Below are positions 1 through 8,340 of a stretch of 39,610 nucleotides of DNA, piece by piece. Position numbers and translations under genes: made by a program. The DNA comes from a virus. The number at the start of each line of letters is the position of its first letter. The stretch's first letter is position 1. The notes below the pieces were generated by a model. It did no database searches and had not been told where the DNA came from. It saw only the letters and a list, made by a program, of their open reading frames with translations. The DNA is taken from the IMG/VR virus record IMGVR_UViG_3300032240_002138, positions 1-39,610 of that record; one strand, given 5' to 3'.

Positions 1-1
1 T

Positions 2-2992
2 GTAAAAATGTTGGATGACCAATTCAAATTTTTGGATTTGGCGGTAAGCGTTACCACAACAGGACATGTGCCATTTGAATGGTTTCACATGTCTTCCAGA
101 TTCATTGAAGGGGCTGTTATTACTTACATGCGCCGTAATGGGAACATGGTTGCACCAAACAAACCTGTAAAATTGGAAGATGATATTGACGAGGAAGCCA
201 ACAAACGATATGAAGAAATGATGATGGATAATACGGAAAAAGATGACGATGATGCCGACGAAGGGTTTACAGGCGCATACGTTAAAAATCCAATTCCAGG
301 TCTTTATTCATGGGTATTTTCAGCGGATATTAATTCGCTATATCCCAGCACAATTAGAACGCTGAATATTTCACCAGAAACTTATATCGGACGCATTTCC
401 AATTGGGATAATATAGAATTTACAAAAGGAACATTAAAAGAAGTTAAAATCGCTGATGAAATATACCCCATTGATAAATTTAAACAGTTTATTGAAGATG
501 AAAAGATTAATATCTCATCTATTGGTGCAATGTATAAAGGTGATAAAATGGGTATTATTCCTACAATATTGGAAATGTGGTTTAAACAACGCATTGAATA
601 TCAAGAATTAATGAAACAACATGCGAAAAATGGAGAAAAGGAAAAAGAAGATTATTATTCTCGCCGTCAGCATGTCCAAAAAATATTTTTGAATTGTTTT
701 TCACCAGATACTAATGTGGTTACACCGACAGGAATTAAATCAATTACAAATTTTAAAGTCGGGGATTTGGTTTATTCGTTAAATAGAACTACCGGAAAGA
801 CTGAAATAAAACCCGTAACACGAGTATATGAATATGATTATGAAGGTGATATGGTTCATTTCAATTCTGCTCATTGTGATTTTATTACCACCCCAAATCA
901 TAAATTTTGGGTAGCAAAATTAAAAAATAATAAATATCAAAATTTTGATTGGGAATTTTCAGGAAATATTATATCTGATAAAAAACGAAGAAAATTTCCT
1001 AAAATTGATACATTTCCCGAAACAAAAAAAGTATCAAAAATATATTTGATGGATTATGCCAAACGGTTTGGTATGGACTACGTTATTAAAAATAATAAGA
1101 TTAGAATTAAACGACAAAATGACTCCAATCAACAAAGACATACTTGTTTTGTTCCAAACGAATACGATATTAATGATTGGTTGGAATTTATTGGATGGTA
1201 TGTATCAGAAGGGTCGTTATACACCACCACCTCCAAAAAATATAAAACTTGTAGTAGAGGGATTAGTTATGGAATAACTCTTTCTCAGCAAAATTATAGA
1301 GATGAAATACGAAATCTGTTGAATAAAATGCAAATACCTTTTAGTGAAAATGAAAAAGAATTTAAAATATCAAACGATATTATTTATAAAATATTAGAGA
1401 CAGAATGTGGAAAATATAGTGAGAATAAAAAAATACCAAGTTGGGTGTTTGGGTTAAATAAAGAACATTTAAAGCATTTGTATAAAACATTAATGTTAGG
1501 AGATGGGCATAAAACCCAAGAAAGATATACAACAAAAAGTGTTCAGTTAAAAAATGATTTTATTCATTTATGTTTTAATATAGGGGATGTTTATGCTTTT
1601 TTACAAAGTTCTGATGGGTGTTACAGAATACAAATAAATAAAGTTAGAGGGAAAAATCCGGTATTAAAATCCGAACATAGAAAGTTGATTCCATATAAAG
1701 GTAAAGTTTATTGTGTTGAAGTGGAAGATAATCATACTTTATTATGTGGAAGAAATGATAAATATCAGTGGTGTGGACAAAGCGTTTATGGCATTCTTGG
1801 ATTACCCACAAGTCGGTTATATTTAAAAGATAATGCAGAATCTACCACATTAACCGGACAAACTATAATTAAAACATCCGAAAAAATCGTAATTGATTAT
1901 TTTAAGAAAAAATATGCACAATATGGAAAAAATTTAGAGGACATAAAAAACATTGTTCAATACATTGATACAGATTCAATATATTCTTCTGTTAACGAAC
2001 TTGGTAAGCTTGAAGGTATCAAGGAAGAGAATATGAAAGAATATACCAAAAAGATTTGTCAAGAAATTGTAGACATTTTGAATGCCACATATCCAATAAT
2101 GGTAAAACGATTATTTAATTCAGATTTTAATAAAATTAAAATAGCACCGGACACAATTAGTGCTACAGCGTTTTGGAAAAAGAAAAAAGCATATGCGTTA
2201 AACCAAACATATGACATGGGTAAAGGTAAAGATGTGAACAAGATTAAAGTGGTTGGATTAAGTAGTGTTCGTTCCGATTTCCCAATCAAATTTAAAGAGT
2301 TCTATGAAAAGTTCTTGAAAGATATTTTATATCGTGCAGGTGCTGAAAAGATTAGCGATTCTGTATTAGATTTGAAAACTTTATTGAAAAGTTGCACCAT
2401 TTATGAATTGGCAAAAAACACAGGTGTTAAATTTGCTAGTGAAAAGAAAGGAATAAATTTTAATCCAAAAAATCGCAATCGATTTTATGTTGAAAAGGGG
2501 GCGACGGCACAATGTAAAGCAGCATTGATGTATAATGATTTATTGATTAAATTTGGAGTGCAGCACACCGTTGAACCAATTTACAGTGGACAAAAAATCA
2601 AATACGTATATTTGAAAAATAATGAATATGGATTGGAAGCATTGGCATTTAAAGGTGATGGAACAGACCCAAAAGAAATCATGGAGTTTATTAATATTTA
2701 TTGTGATAAAACCAAGATGTATGAATCAGTTTTGGAAAACAAAGTCGAAGACTTTTTCAATATTTTGAAATGGAAAATGCCTACTCACGAAGCAAAGAAA
2801 ATGGTTGAATTTTTTAATGCAGAGAATAAAATTGAGAATTATGAAACACTTGTCAAAACAAAAAAAATTGCTACCGAAGTAGAAGATACATCGGAATTGT
2901 TTGACATTCGTATTAAGCCAAAAACCCCCACAAAAAAAATCAAAGAAAAAAAGCCTATGATGACTATCAACAAAACCCATAAATTGTTCTAA
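2..2992 (+). CDS. DNA polymerase, family B (T4 gp43-like), 5' truncated, contains an intein
   Basis: Replicative DNA polymerase. The reading frame is open to the left edge, so the 3'-5' exonuclease domain lies outside the window. Numbered from the first in-window Met (base 8, 994 residues to the stop), motif A is DINSLYPST near residue 108, motif B is KIFLN/SVYG interrupted by an intein after residue 229, and motif C is YIDTDSIY near residue 655. The later FWKKKKAYAL stretch matches the conserved KKKY region of the palm/thumb. The tail is lysine- and proline-rich and ends in a short hydrophobic peptide, as expected for a clamp-binding C-terminus. The sliding clamp and clamp loader follow within 3 kb, which supports a T4-type replisome. 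About 632 residues remain in the window after intein removal. Family assignment is very secure; the clamp-binding tail is inference. Confidence 0.97.
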   Translation, partial: VKMLDDQFKFLDLAVSVTTTGHVPFEWFHMSSRFIEGAVITYMRRNGNMVAPNKPVKLEDDIDEEANKRYEEMMMDNTEKDDDDADEGFTGAYVKNPIPGLYSWVFSADINSLYPSTIRTLNISPETYIGRISNWDNIEFTKGTLKEVKIADEIYPIDKFKQFIEDEKINISSIGAMYKGDKMGIIPTILEMWFKQRIEYQELMKQHAKNGEKEKEDYYSRRQHVQKIFLNCFSPDTNVVTPTGIKSITNFKVGDLVYSLNRTTGKTEIKPVTRVYEYDYEGDMVHFNSAHCDFITTPNHKFWVAKLKNNKYQNFDWEFSGNIISDKKRRKFPKIDTFPETKKVSKIYLMDYAKRFGMDYVIKNNKIRIKRQNDSNQQRHTCFVPNEYDINDWLEFIGWYVSEGSLYTTTSKKYKTCSRGISYGITLSQQNYRDEIRNLLNKMQIPFSENEKEFKISNDIIYKILETECGKYSENKKIPSWVFGLNKEHLKHLYKTLMLGDGHKTQERYTTKSVQLKNDFIHLCFNIGDVYAFLQSSDGCYRIQINKVRGKNPVLKSEHRKLIPYKGKVYCVEVEDNHTLLCGRNDKYQWCGQSVYGILGLPTSRLYLKDNAESTTLTGQTIIKTSEKIVIDYFKKKYAQYGKNLEDIKNIVQYIDTDSIYSSVNELGKLEGIKEENMKEYTKKICQEIVDILNATYPIMVKRLFNSDFNKIKIAPDTISATAFWKKKKAYALNQTYDMGKGKDVNKIKVVGLSSVRSDFPIKFKEFYEKFLKDILYRAGAEKISDSVLDLKTLLKSCTIYELAKNTGVKFASEKKGINFNPKNRNRFYVEKGATAQCKAALMYNDLLIKFGVQHTVEPIYSGQKIKYVYLKNNEYGLEALAFKGDGTDPKEIMEFINIYCDKTKMYESVLENKVEDFFNILKWKMPTHEAKKMVEFFNAENKIENYETLVKTKKIATEVEDTSELFDIRIKPKTPTKKIKEKKPMMTINKTHKLF
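695..1780 (+). other. Intein with LAGLIDADG homing endonuclease domain, inside polymerase motif B
   Basis: A 362-residue in-frame insertion splits the polymerase active-site motif KIFLN|SVYG. It starts with Cys (polymerase residue 230, block A CFSPDTNVVTPTG), has block B TPNH at residues 295-298, two LAGLIDADG-type helices (FIGWYVSEGS at 394-403 and LMLGDG at 495-500), and a block F stretch VEVEDNHTLLC before the end. It ends WCGQ and the next extein residue is Ser. Thus the terminal residue is Gln instead of Asn and the usual penultimate His is Gly. Such variants occur in some inteins and can still splice. The boundaries are fixed by the restored KxxxNSxYG motif. The endonuclease appears intact because both acidic residues (E401, D499) are present. 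Confidence 0.93.
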
Positions 2993-3008
2993 TATCGGCA
3001 TAATATGC

Positions 3009-3036
3009 TTGACACAAGAAATATTTAGATTATAAT
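3009..3036 (+). promoter_or_regulatory. Early sigma70-type promoter, leaderless
   Basis: Perfect -35 TTGACA at 3009-3014, 16-base spacer, perfect -10 TATAAT at 3031-3036, then 6 bases to the ATG at 3043. Transcription starting at the normal distance would begin on the A of the start codon. There is no Shine-Dalgarno sequence. Confidence 0.85.
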
Positions 3037-3042
3037 TGTAGC

Positions 3043-3588
3043 ATGAAAAATAAAGAAACATTAGTAGTTAATTTGTATGGTGGCCCAGGCAGTGGTAAAT
3101 CAACAACCGCCGCTGGAGTGTTTTTTGAATTGAAAAGTCAAGGAGTCAATGCGGAACTTGTTGCAGAATTCGCCAAAGATTTAACATGGGAGAAGCGACA
3201 TCATACTTTAGAAGACCAGATATATGTTTTTGGCAAACAATATCATAGGATTTTTAGATTGCTTGGAAAAGTTGATGTGATTGTCACAGATAGTCCAATT
3301 TTATTGTCGCCAATTTATGATTCTCAAAAACGCAAGTCTTTGAAAAGTTTAGTAATTGAAGAACATGATAAAATGTGGACATATAACGCTTTTTTGAAAC
3401 GAAAAAAGGCATATAATCCAAAAGGCCGTAATCAAACCGAGGATGAAGCAAAAGCGATTGATAGAACCATTTTAAACATGTTGGATGGTTGCAACGTTGC
3501 CTACGAAACATTTGACGGAACACCATCGGGCAAAGAAGCACTTGTCAAAAAAATAAATTTAATGTTAAAATATAAAGCAGTATTATGA
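3043..3588 (+). CDS. P-loop NTPase / AAA-type ATP-binding protein, kinase-like
   Basis: 181-residue protein with an N-terminal P-loop (GGPGSGKST, about residues 12-20) and a Walker-B-like strand ending in TDSP near residue 86. The size, early P-loop and TDSP segment resemble NadR-like and other small P-loop kinases often annotated simply as AAA ATPase in large phages. The substrate cannot be told from sequence. It is the first gene of a plus-strand early run and is driven by a perfect TTGACA/TATAAT promoter with the ATG at +1. Its stop overlaps the next start (ATGA at 3585-3588), so the two genes are probably translationally coupled. Confidence 0.75.
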   Translation: MKNKETLVVNLYGGPGSGKSTTAAGVFFELKSQGVNAELVAEFAKDLTWEKRHHTLEDQIYVFGKQYHRIFRLLGKVDVIVTDSPILLSPIYDSQKRKSLKSLVIEEHDKMWTYNAFLKRKKAYNPKGRNQTEDEAKAIDRTILNMLDGCNVAYETFDGTPSGKEALVKKINLMLKYKAVL

Positions 3589-3995
3589 GTTATCAACTTG
3601 CATTGGAAACCGCAGGAGCAAAAGTTATTTTGTTTGAGAATTTTGGTAGTTATCAAGGTTCTTGGTGGGCAAAAGTCGAACACAATAATGAAGTTTGGTG
3701 GGTAAATGGATATTACGGCAGTTGTAGTGGCTGTGATGCATTTGAATCAGAATTTGCTTATGAAAATCATACACATACAGATTGTGATTATTATAATCCG
3801 ATTTATGATGGAATCAAAGATGATTGTGAGAAATGTCAAGAAGTTAAAATTAGATTAAAAAATTTTGGTGAAAGTTATCTTATTGGTCATACCTTGACTC
3901 AATCCGAAGCGGAAAATGAAGTAAACAAACATGAAGCCTATTGGGATTCAGAAGATAAAAGAATGATAGATTTCATTAAAAACAATAAGATATAA
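3585..3995 (+). CDS. Hypothetical Cys/His-rich small protein
   Basis: 136 residues, not recognised. The N-terminal third is aromatic (GSYQGSWWAKV, then WWVNGYYGSCSGCDAF), followed by HTHTDCDYY and a CEKC pair. The CxxC...HxHxxC...CxxC arrangement could bind a metal, which is inference. The last 60 residues are charged and probably helical. Start chosen because the ATG overlaps the upstream stop (ATGA), consistent with coupling to the P-loop NTPase gene. No membrane segment or signal peptide is visible. Confidence 0.7.
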   Translation: MSYQLALETAGAKVILFENFGSYQGSWWAKVEHNNEVWWVNGYYGSCSGCDAFESEFAYENHTHTDCDYYNPIYDGIKDDCEKCQEVKIRLKNFGESYLIGHTLTQSEAENEVNKHEAYWDSEDKRMIDFIKNNKI

Positions 3996-3999
3996 TAAC

Positions 4000-4028
4000 T
4001 AGACAGTCGTGAACATTTGTGGTATAGT
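4000..4028 (+). promoter_or_regulatory. Sigma70-type promoter upstream of a 62-residue protein gene
   Basis: TAGACA at 4000-4005, 17-base spacer, TATAGT at 4023-4028. The expected start is near 4035, giving a leader of about 15 bases before the ATG at 4050. The first possible Met of that frame (4017) would lie between the promoter boxes, which argues for the start at 4050. Confidence 0.65.
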
Positions 4029-4049
4029 ATTAACAGAAAGTATAAAAAT

Positions 4050-4238
4050 ATGAATGAACTAATCGTAATTAACAAAAAAGCAGTAAAACAACTTGCATTA
4101 GATAGTGCCAAGTTTTATAAAAAGAATGAATTGACTCGTGTAAGTGCAGATTTCTTGGAACGTGCCAATCAAGCATTGTTGAAGTGGGTCGCTACAGAAC
4201 TAGAAAATCATCCAATCGATGGTAAAACAATCAAATAA
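4050..4238 (+). CDS. Hypothetical small early protein (62 aa)
   Basis: Short lysine-rich, probably helical protein beginning MNELIVINKKAVKQLALD. I do not recognise a family. The frame is open further upstream to 4017, but that start would fall within the spacer of the promoter at 4000-4028, so 4050 is preferred. A weak AGAAAG sequence lies about 10 bases before the start. It is followed after 4 bases by another small gene and then the sliding clamp, so it is probably part of the early replication transcript. The C-terminal half (LLKWVATELENHP) could form an amphipathic helix. Confidence 0.6.
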   Translation: MNELIVINKKAVKQLALDSAKFYKKNELTRVSADFLERANQALLKWVATELENHPIDGKTIK

Positions 4239-4242
4239 ACAT

Positions 4243-4434
4243 ATGGGAAAAAACTCTAAAAAGAATAATACTCCAGAGCAGAAAGTTCAATGGAAGAAAA
4301 ACCAAAAACTTTCAAGAGCTTCTAGTAAGTTCATCAAAGTAACGTCCTCCAAAGAATACGTTCCAGCAATTAAAGAGCCATCCAAACGTGATTTGCACAG
4401 AATGACATCAGGTTATAATAAGTATAATAAATAA
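4243..4434 (+). CDS. Hypothetical small basic protein (63 aa)
   Basis: Very basic protein starting MGKNSKKNNTPEQK, with many Lys, Ser and Asn residues and no hydrophobic core segment. It may be nucleic-acid binding, but that rests on charge alone. The alternative in-frame ATG at 4219 lies inside the upstream gene; 4243 gives a clean 4-base gap after that gene's stop and is preferred. The next gene, the sliding clamp, starts one base after its stop codon, so the genes are co-transcribed. Confidence 0.6.
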   Translation: MGKNSKKNNTPEQKVQWKKNQKLSRASSKFIKVTSSKEYVPAIKEPSKRDLHRMTSGYNKYNK

Positions 4435-4435
4435 C

Positions 4436-5179
4436 ATGAAAAAATCTTTGTTGGAAACATTCATTAAGAAATACAATCTTAATGGTAACATCAACGGTGC
4501 TAGATGGAAAATTGATACAAACGAAAAAACGTTGGTGTCATCTGGCATCAGTGATGACCAGCAAATTTTGTTTGATGTAACTTTGTCTGACTTCACTGAA
4601 TTGCAGGATATTGAATTTGGTGTATATAATACCAGTCGTCTAAAACAGATGATGGGGGTATTGGGGGAAGACATTGATTTATCATTGAACTACAATTCAA
4701 AAAACAACAAGTTGAATTCGATTTCATTGAAAGACACGGAAACCGAAATGCGATATGTGACCGCTGATTTGGCTGTAATTGCAGAAAAACCACCATTAAA
4801 GGTGAAACCTGTATATAATGCCGAAATTATTTTTAATGAAGCATATATCACAAAATTCATCAAAGCAAAAAATGCGTTGAATGATGTGGATGTGTTCACA
4901 TTATTGATGAATAGAAAAGATAAGTTGGAATTGGTTATTGGATATTCAAGTGTAAATAGTAATAAGATTACATTAGACGTTGCTACGGCAAATGGTAACG
5001 ATTCTGTGGCAAACCCCATTCATTTCAATGCCAAGTATTTGAAAGAAATCTTGATGAGTAATAGTGAATGTGATACGGCTACATTATACGTAAGTGATAT
5101 TGGTTTAGCAAAGATATCTTTCACAAAAGATAATTTTGTATCCAACTATTATCTAATTGAAATTAAAAATGTTGAGTGA
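4436..5179 (+). CDS. Sliding clamp, DNA polymerase processivity factor (T4 gp45-like)
   Basis: 247-residue protein of the size of T4 gp45 (about 228 residues). It starts MKKSLLETFIKKYNLNG, then shows the beta-strand-rich two-domain pattern of clamps: first domain about residues 1-120 with the VYNTSRLKQMMGVLG segment, a linker near PPLKVKP, and a second domain about 125-247 ending FVSNYYLIEIKNVE. The clamp trimer encircles DNA and tethers polymerase. Placement next to the polymerase and directly before the clamp loader supports the call. It ends at a strong terminator, so the clamp closes its transcript and the clamp loader has its own promoter. Confidence 0.88.
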   Translation: MKKSLLETFIKKYNLNGNINGARWKIDTNEKTLVSSGISDDQQILFDVTLSDFTELQDIEFGVYNTSRLKQMMGVLGEDIDLSLNYNSKNNKLNSISLKDTETEMRYVTADLAVIAEKPPLKVKPVYNAEIIFNEAYITKFIKAKNALNDVDVFTLLMNRKDKLELVIGYSSVNSNKITLDVATANGNDSVANPIHFNAKYLKEILMSNSECDTATLYVSDIGLAKISFTKDNFVSNYYLIEIKNVE

Positions 5180-5212
5180 GAAAAAAGCAAAACCTACATT
5201 ACAACCAACATT

Positions 5213-5248
5213 CCCCTTGCAACTGTTTTGCAGGGGGGTTTTCTTTTA
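5213..5248 (+). terminator. Rho-independent terminator after the clamp gene
   Basis: Stem CCCCTTGCAA / TTGCAGGGGGG with a single bulged A and two G-T pairs, loop of a few bases, then TTTTCTTTTAT. It lies 34 bases past the clamp stop codon. Confidence 0.85.
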
Positions 5249-5250
5249 TA

Positions 5251-5279
5251 TTGACAGTCTATTTTTTATATGATAATGT
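5251..5279 (+). promoter_or_regulatory. Early promoter of the clamp loader gene, near-leaderless
   Basis: Perfect TTGACA at 5251-5256. The -10 can be read as GATAAT (5272-5277, 15-base spacer) or TAATGT (5274-5279, 17-base spacer, 6 bases to ATG as in other promoters of this window). Either way, the transcript start falls within two bases of the ATG at 5286. Confidence 0.7.
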
Positions 5280-5285
5280 ATTCAA

Positions 5286-6245
5286 ATGAATAATCTTTTT
5301 GATAAGCCGTCCGTAAATTGTAATAAAAAAGACCATTATATTTGGGTGGAACGATATCGTCCATCGACAATAGATGATTATATTGGCGATGAAGATTTCA
5401 AAAATGAATTAAAACAAATATTAAAAAGCAACCAATTAAATCATTTGATGCTTCACGGACAATCACCAGGAACAGGAAAAACTTCGGCGGCAAAGTTAAT
5501 TGCAAACATTATAAATTGTGACCACATTTATATCAACGCTTCTGATGAAAATAATGTTGATACTGTAAGAACCAAAATTACTTCATTTGCATCCACGGTG
5601 GGATTCAATGACATAAAGATTGTTATTTTGGACGAGGCAGATGCAATGACTCTACAGGCACAAAAAGCATTAAAAAACACAATTGAAACATATAGCCTTC
5701 ATACCAGATTCATATTTACTTGCAATCATCTTGAAAAAATTATTGACCCAATTTTATCTCGTTGTGACGTATTTGAAGTAGTTCCTCCATCTAAAAAAGA
5801 CGTAGCATTTAGATTAAAGCACATCCTTGATAGCGAAATGGTTAAATATTCCGCAGAAGATTTGGGGTATATTGTGAACACATACTATCCTGATATGCGA
5901 GAGATAATAAATTTTGCACAGAGATGCAGCAAGAGTGGTGAATTAAAAATACGCAAATGTGAAGATAATGTAAAAGTTAAAGTCAGAATCATAGAACTTC
6001 TAAAGAAATATAATGCCGCATCCACGTTTAATGAAATTAGACAATTGATTGCAGATAATGATGTAAAATACTATGAAGAATTATATCAGGAATTATATGA
6101 TAAAACGGTAGAATATGCTCCAGACCGACAAGCATTGATGATTTTGACTATTGCAGAATATATGTTCCAAAGCAATATGGTGGTGAATAAAGAGATTACA
6201 TTTATGGCATGTATAGCTAGAATTTTAACGGAGTTGAAAAAATGA
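5286..6245 (+). CDS. Clamp loader AAA+ ATPase, large subunit (T4 gp44-like)
   Basis: 319 residues, the same as T4 gp44. It loads the sliding clamp on primer-template DNA with ATP hydrolysis. Visible motifs in order: KYRP-like WVERYRPSTIDDYIG near residue 16, Walker A HGQSPGTGKTSAAK near residue 57, Walker B VILDEADAM near residue 116, sensor 1 FTCN near residue 150 and the clamp-loader SRC motif ILSRCD near residue 160. The C-terminal collar region follows. A gene for the small clamp loader subunit (gp62) is not evident in the window. The gene has its own TTGACA promoter and overlaps the next gene by ATGA (6242-6245). Confidence 0.94.
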   Translation: MNNLFDKPSVNCNKKDHYIWVERYRPSTIDDYIGDEDFKNELKQILKSNQLNHLMLHGQSPGTGKTSAAKLIANIINCDHIYINASDENNVDTVRTKITSFASTVGFNDIKIVILDEADAMTLQAQKALKNTIETYSLHTRFIFTCNHLEKIIDPILSRCDVFEVVPPSKKDVAFRLKHILDSEMVKYSAEDLGYIVNTYYPDMREIINFAQRCSKSGELKIRKCEDNVKVKVRIIELLKKYNAASTFNEIRQLIADNDVKYYEELYQELYDKTVEYAPDRQALMILTIAEYMFQSNMVVNKEITFMACIARILTELKK

Positions 6246-6778
6246 ATTTATTAAACAAAACTAAAACATATTTGGTAGGCCATATGCAATATGCCGATGG
6301 TAGAGGATGGCGACAAAAGGTTAGAGAAGAGTTAAAACCTTTGAATATTACGGTTTTTGACCCGTATGATAAGCCATTTGTTAAAAATTTAAATGAAGAT
6401 GAGACGGTTAGGGCAACTTTTAAAACAAAATTGGAAAACGGCGAATATGATTTTATTCAGGATAGAATGCGAGAAATTCGCATTTTCGATTTGAATTTGG
6501 TAGACCGCAGTGATTTCATTATTGCCCATATCATACCAAGTGTAGCTAGTTGGGGTAGTGCCGAAGAATTGGTATGGAGTTGTCGTTTAAAAAAGCCAAC
6601 ATTTATTAGTGTTGAAGGCGGGAAAAAATGCTGTCCATTATGGATACTTGGTATGTTTCCACACCGTTATATTTATAATAATATTGATGAAATACTTAAT
6701 ATAATAAAAGGCATTGATAGTGGCGATATATCTATTAATAATGACAGATGGCGTTTATTGCGTCCTGAATACCGATAA
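6242..6778 (+). CDS. Nucleoside 2-deoxyribosyltransferase-like protein
   Basis: 178 residues. The start TYLVGHMQYADGRGWRQKV matches the N-terminus of the nucleoside 2-deoxyribosyltransferase-like superfamily (yLaGpm...gw R..v...L), followed by FDPYDKP, a long acidic helix region, DLNLVDRSDFIIAHI and SWGSAEELVWS, where the Glu following GSAEE-type turns is usually the catalytic nucleophile. Family members cleave or exchange the N-glycosidic bond of nucleosides or nucleotides; the substrate here is unknown and could relate to phage nucleotide pools or to modified bases. It is coupled by an ATGA overlap to the clamp loader gene and ends 5 bases before the first glycosyltransferase. Confidence 0.72.
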   Translation: MNLLNKTKTYLVGHMQYADGRGWRQKVREELKPLNITVFDPYDKPFVKNLNEDETVRATFKTKLENGEYDFIQDRMREIRIFDLNLVDRSDFIIAHIIPSVASWGSAEELVWSCRLKKPTFISVEGGKKCCPLWILGMFPHRYIYNNIDEILNIIKGIDSGDISINNDRWRLLRPEYR

Positions 6779-6783
6779 TAGTT

Positions 6784-8340
6784 ATGATTGAGCAAATAAA
6801 AAAAGATTTCGTTTTATCAAAGAGTTGGGATAACCTAGAAACCAATCCTGAGTCCGGTTTGCAATATAGATGGAGCAAAGACAGTTCTAGCATTTATATT
6901 TCAAATAGCACTTATTATAAAGCGTTAAAGGTTAGAATATATAATGGTGTGGATACGTTTAAAAAACGAATTTTGAACGTTTTAGTAGATGAAACTCTTT
7001 ATAAATCTTATATTTTTACCGAAAATATTCCATATGTTGACGTTAAAATTGATATTTTTGGAAAAAAATCAGTAACTTTCAATACAGACGATGCATTTTG
7101 TCCTTCTAAAGTAGATAAAAATTCAAAAGATTCTCGTTTGTTAGGATTTAAATTTTATGCGATTGTAGTGGATTCGGAAAATGAATCAGATATATTGATA
7201 CCGATTGGTGATTTAAAAGTTGAATGTGAGGAGGAGTTTTTTGTAGATTCTGATAATTACAATTATAACATTTCTCGCCTTGCATTGAAAAATGACCGAG
7301 CCACAATTTTTTATGTTGGACAATATGGAACATCTGGTTATGCAACGGCTGCAAAAGGTTACATTTACAGATATTTCATCAACAATTATGATATCAAATG
7401 GACACCGTTAAGATTTGATGAAACTGGATTGAGTAAAGATTGCCCATATAATTTGATTGCCGAATCAACTATAAATAAAAATTATTCGGAATATGATACT
7501 TTTATATATCATAGCACCCCCGATTTATGGGAATCTTTCAATACACAATATTTATCATTAAACCGTAACAAGAAAAAAATTGGTTATACTGTGTGGGAAA
7601 CGAGTAAATTACCAGAAAAATGGACAGGATATATTAATAATAATGTAGAAGAAGTCTGGTGTCCATCCAGTTACAATTATCAAGTATTCAAAGAATCTGG
7701 TATTACAATACCAATTAAAATTGTACCACATATATTTTTACAAAAACCTTTGATATCAAAAAAGGATATACTGTTTTATAGTATAAACGGACAACCCATA
7801 ACTTTAAAAGATGACGTTTATACATTTTATACAATCGGAGAATTGAATGCCCGTAAGGGAATTGAAGACTTGATTAATGTATTTTGTAAAACATTTGATA
7901 AAAATGATAAAGTGCGTCTTATAATTAAAACGCATTATAAGAATTATACATCAAATAATAAGAAATATTGTCTGGATAGAATTAATGATATTTTAAAACA
8001 GTATAGTAATCCGCCGGAAATTCACTACTTAATTGATAATTTAAGCGAGAGAGACATATTAGCGTTGCATAGCTTAGGAGATTGCTATGTCAGTTTAACT
8101 AAATCCGAAGGGTTTGGTATGACAATATTCGATGCAGTAAATTATCATAAACCCACGATTGTTCCGGGTTATGGAGGACATATGGATTTCTTGACATCAG
8201 AATATCCAACATTAGTCAATTATAAATTGGATTATGTCAAGGACATGACAAGCTTTTCAAGTGACTATGATGAAAAAACGGTATGGGCTTATCCAGATTT
8301 AGAACATGCTGGTGAATTAATGCGGAGCATTGTAAAATGA
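6784..8340 (+). CDS. GT-B glycosyltransferase with N-terminal accessory domain
   Basis: 518 residues in two parts. Residues about 10-150 form a beta-rich accessory domain with W15, RWS at 29-31 and the signature DSRLLG at 116-121, shared with three other proteins of this cluster. Residues about 165-518 form a glycosyltransferase 4/1-type GT-B enzyme: YVGQYGTSGYATAAKGY, the WETSKLPEKW segment, YTIGELNARKGIEDLI at the start of the nucleotide-sugar-binding Rossmann domain, and SEGFGMTIFDA with the glutamate typical of the E-x7-E motif. The donor and acceptor are unknown. The gene overlaps the next by ATGA (8337-8340). It heads a run of overlapping glycosylation genes. Confidence 0.85.
   Translation: MIEQIKKDFVLSKSWDNLETNPESGLQYRWSKDSSSIYISNSTYYKALKVRIYNGVDTFKKRILNVLVDETLYKSYIFTENIPYVDVKIDIFGKKSVTFNTDDAFCPSKVDKNSKDSRLLGFKFYAIVVDSENESDILIPIGDLKVECEEEFFVDSDNYNYNISRLALKNDRATIFYVGQYGTSGYATAAKGYIYRYFINNYDIKWTPLRFDETGLSKDCPYNLIAESTINKNYSEYDTFIYHSTPDLWESFNTQYLSLNRNKKKIGYTVWETSKLPEKWTGYINNNVEEVWCPSSYNYQVFKESGITIPIKIVPHIFLQKPLISKKDILFYSINGQPITLKDDVYTFYTIGELNARKGIEDLINVFCKTFDKNDKVRLIIKTHYKNYTSNNKKYCLDRINDILKQYSNPPEIHYLIDNLSERDILALHSLGDCYVSLTKSEGFGMTIFDAVNYHKPTIVPGYGGHMDFLTSEYPTLVNYKLDYVKDMTSFSSDYDEKTVWAYPDLEHAGELMRSIVK

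Noticed and set aside
1056-1277. Plus-strand ORF of 73 codons inside the polymerase/intein gene
   Set aside because: It lies wholly within the intein endonuclease coding region in another frame, has no ribosome binding site and no protein-like pattern.
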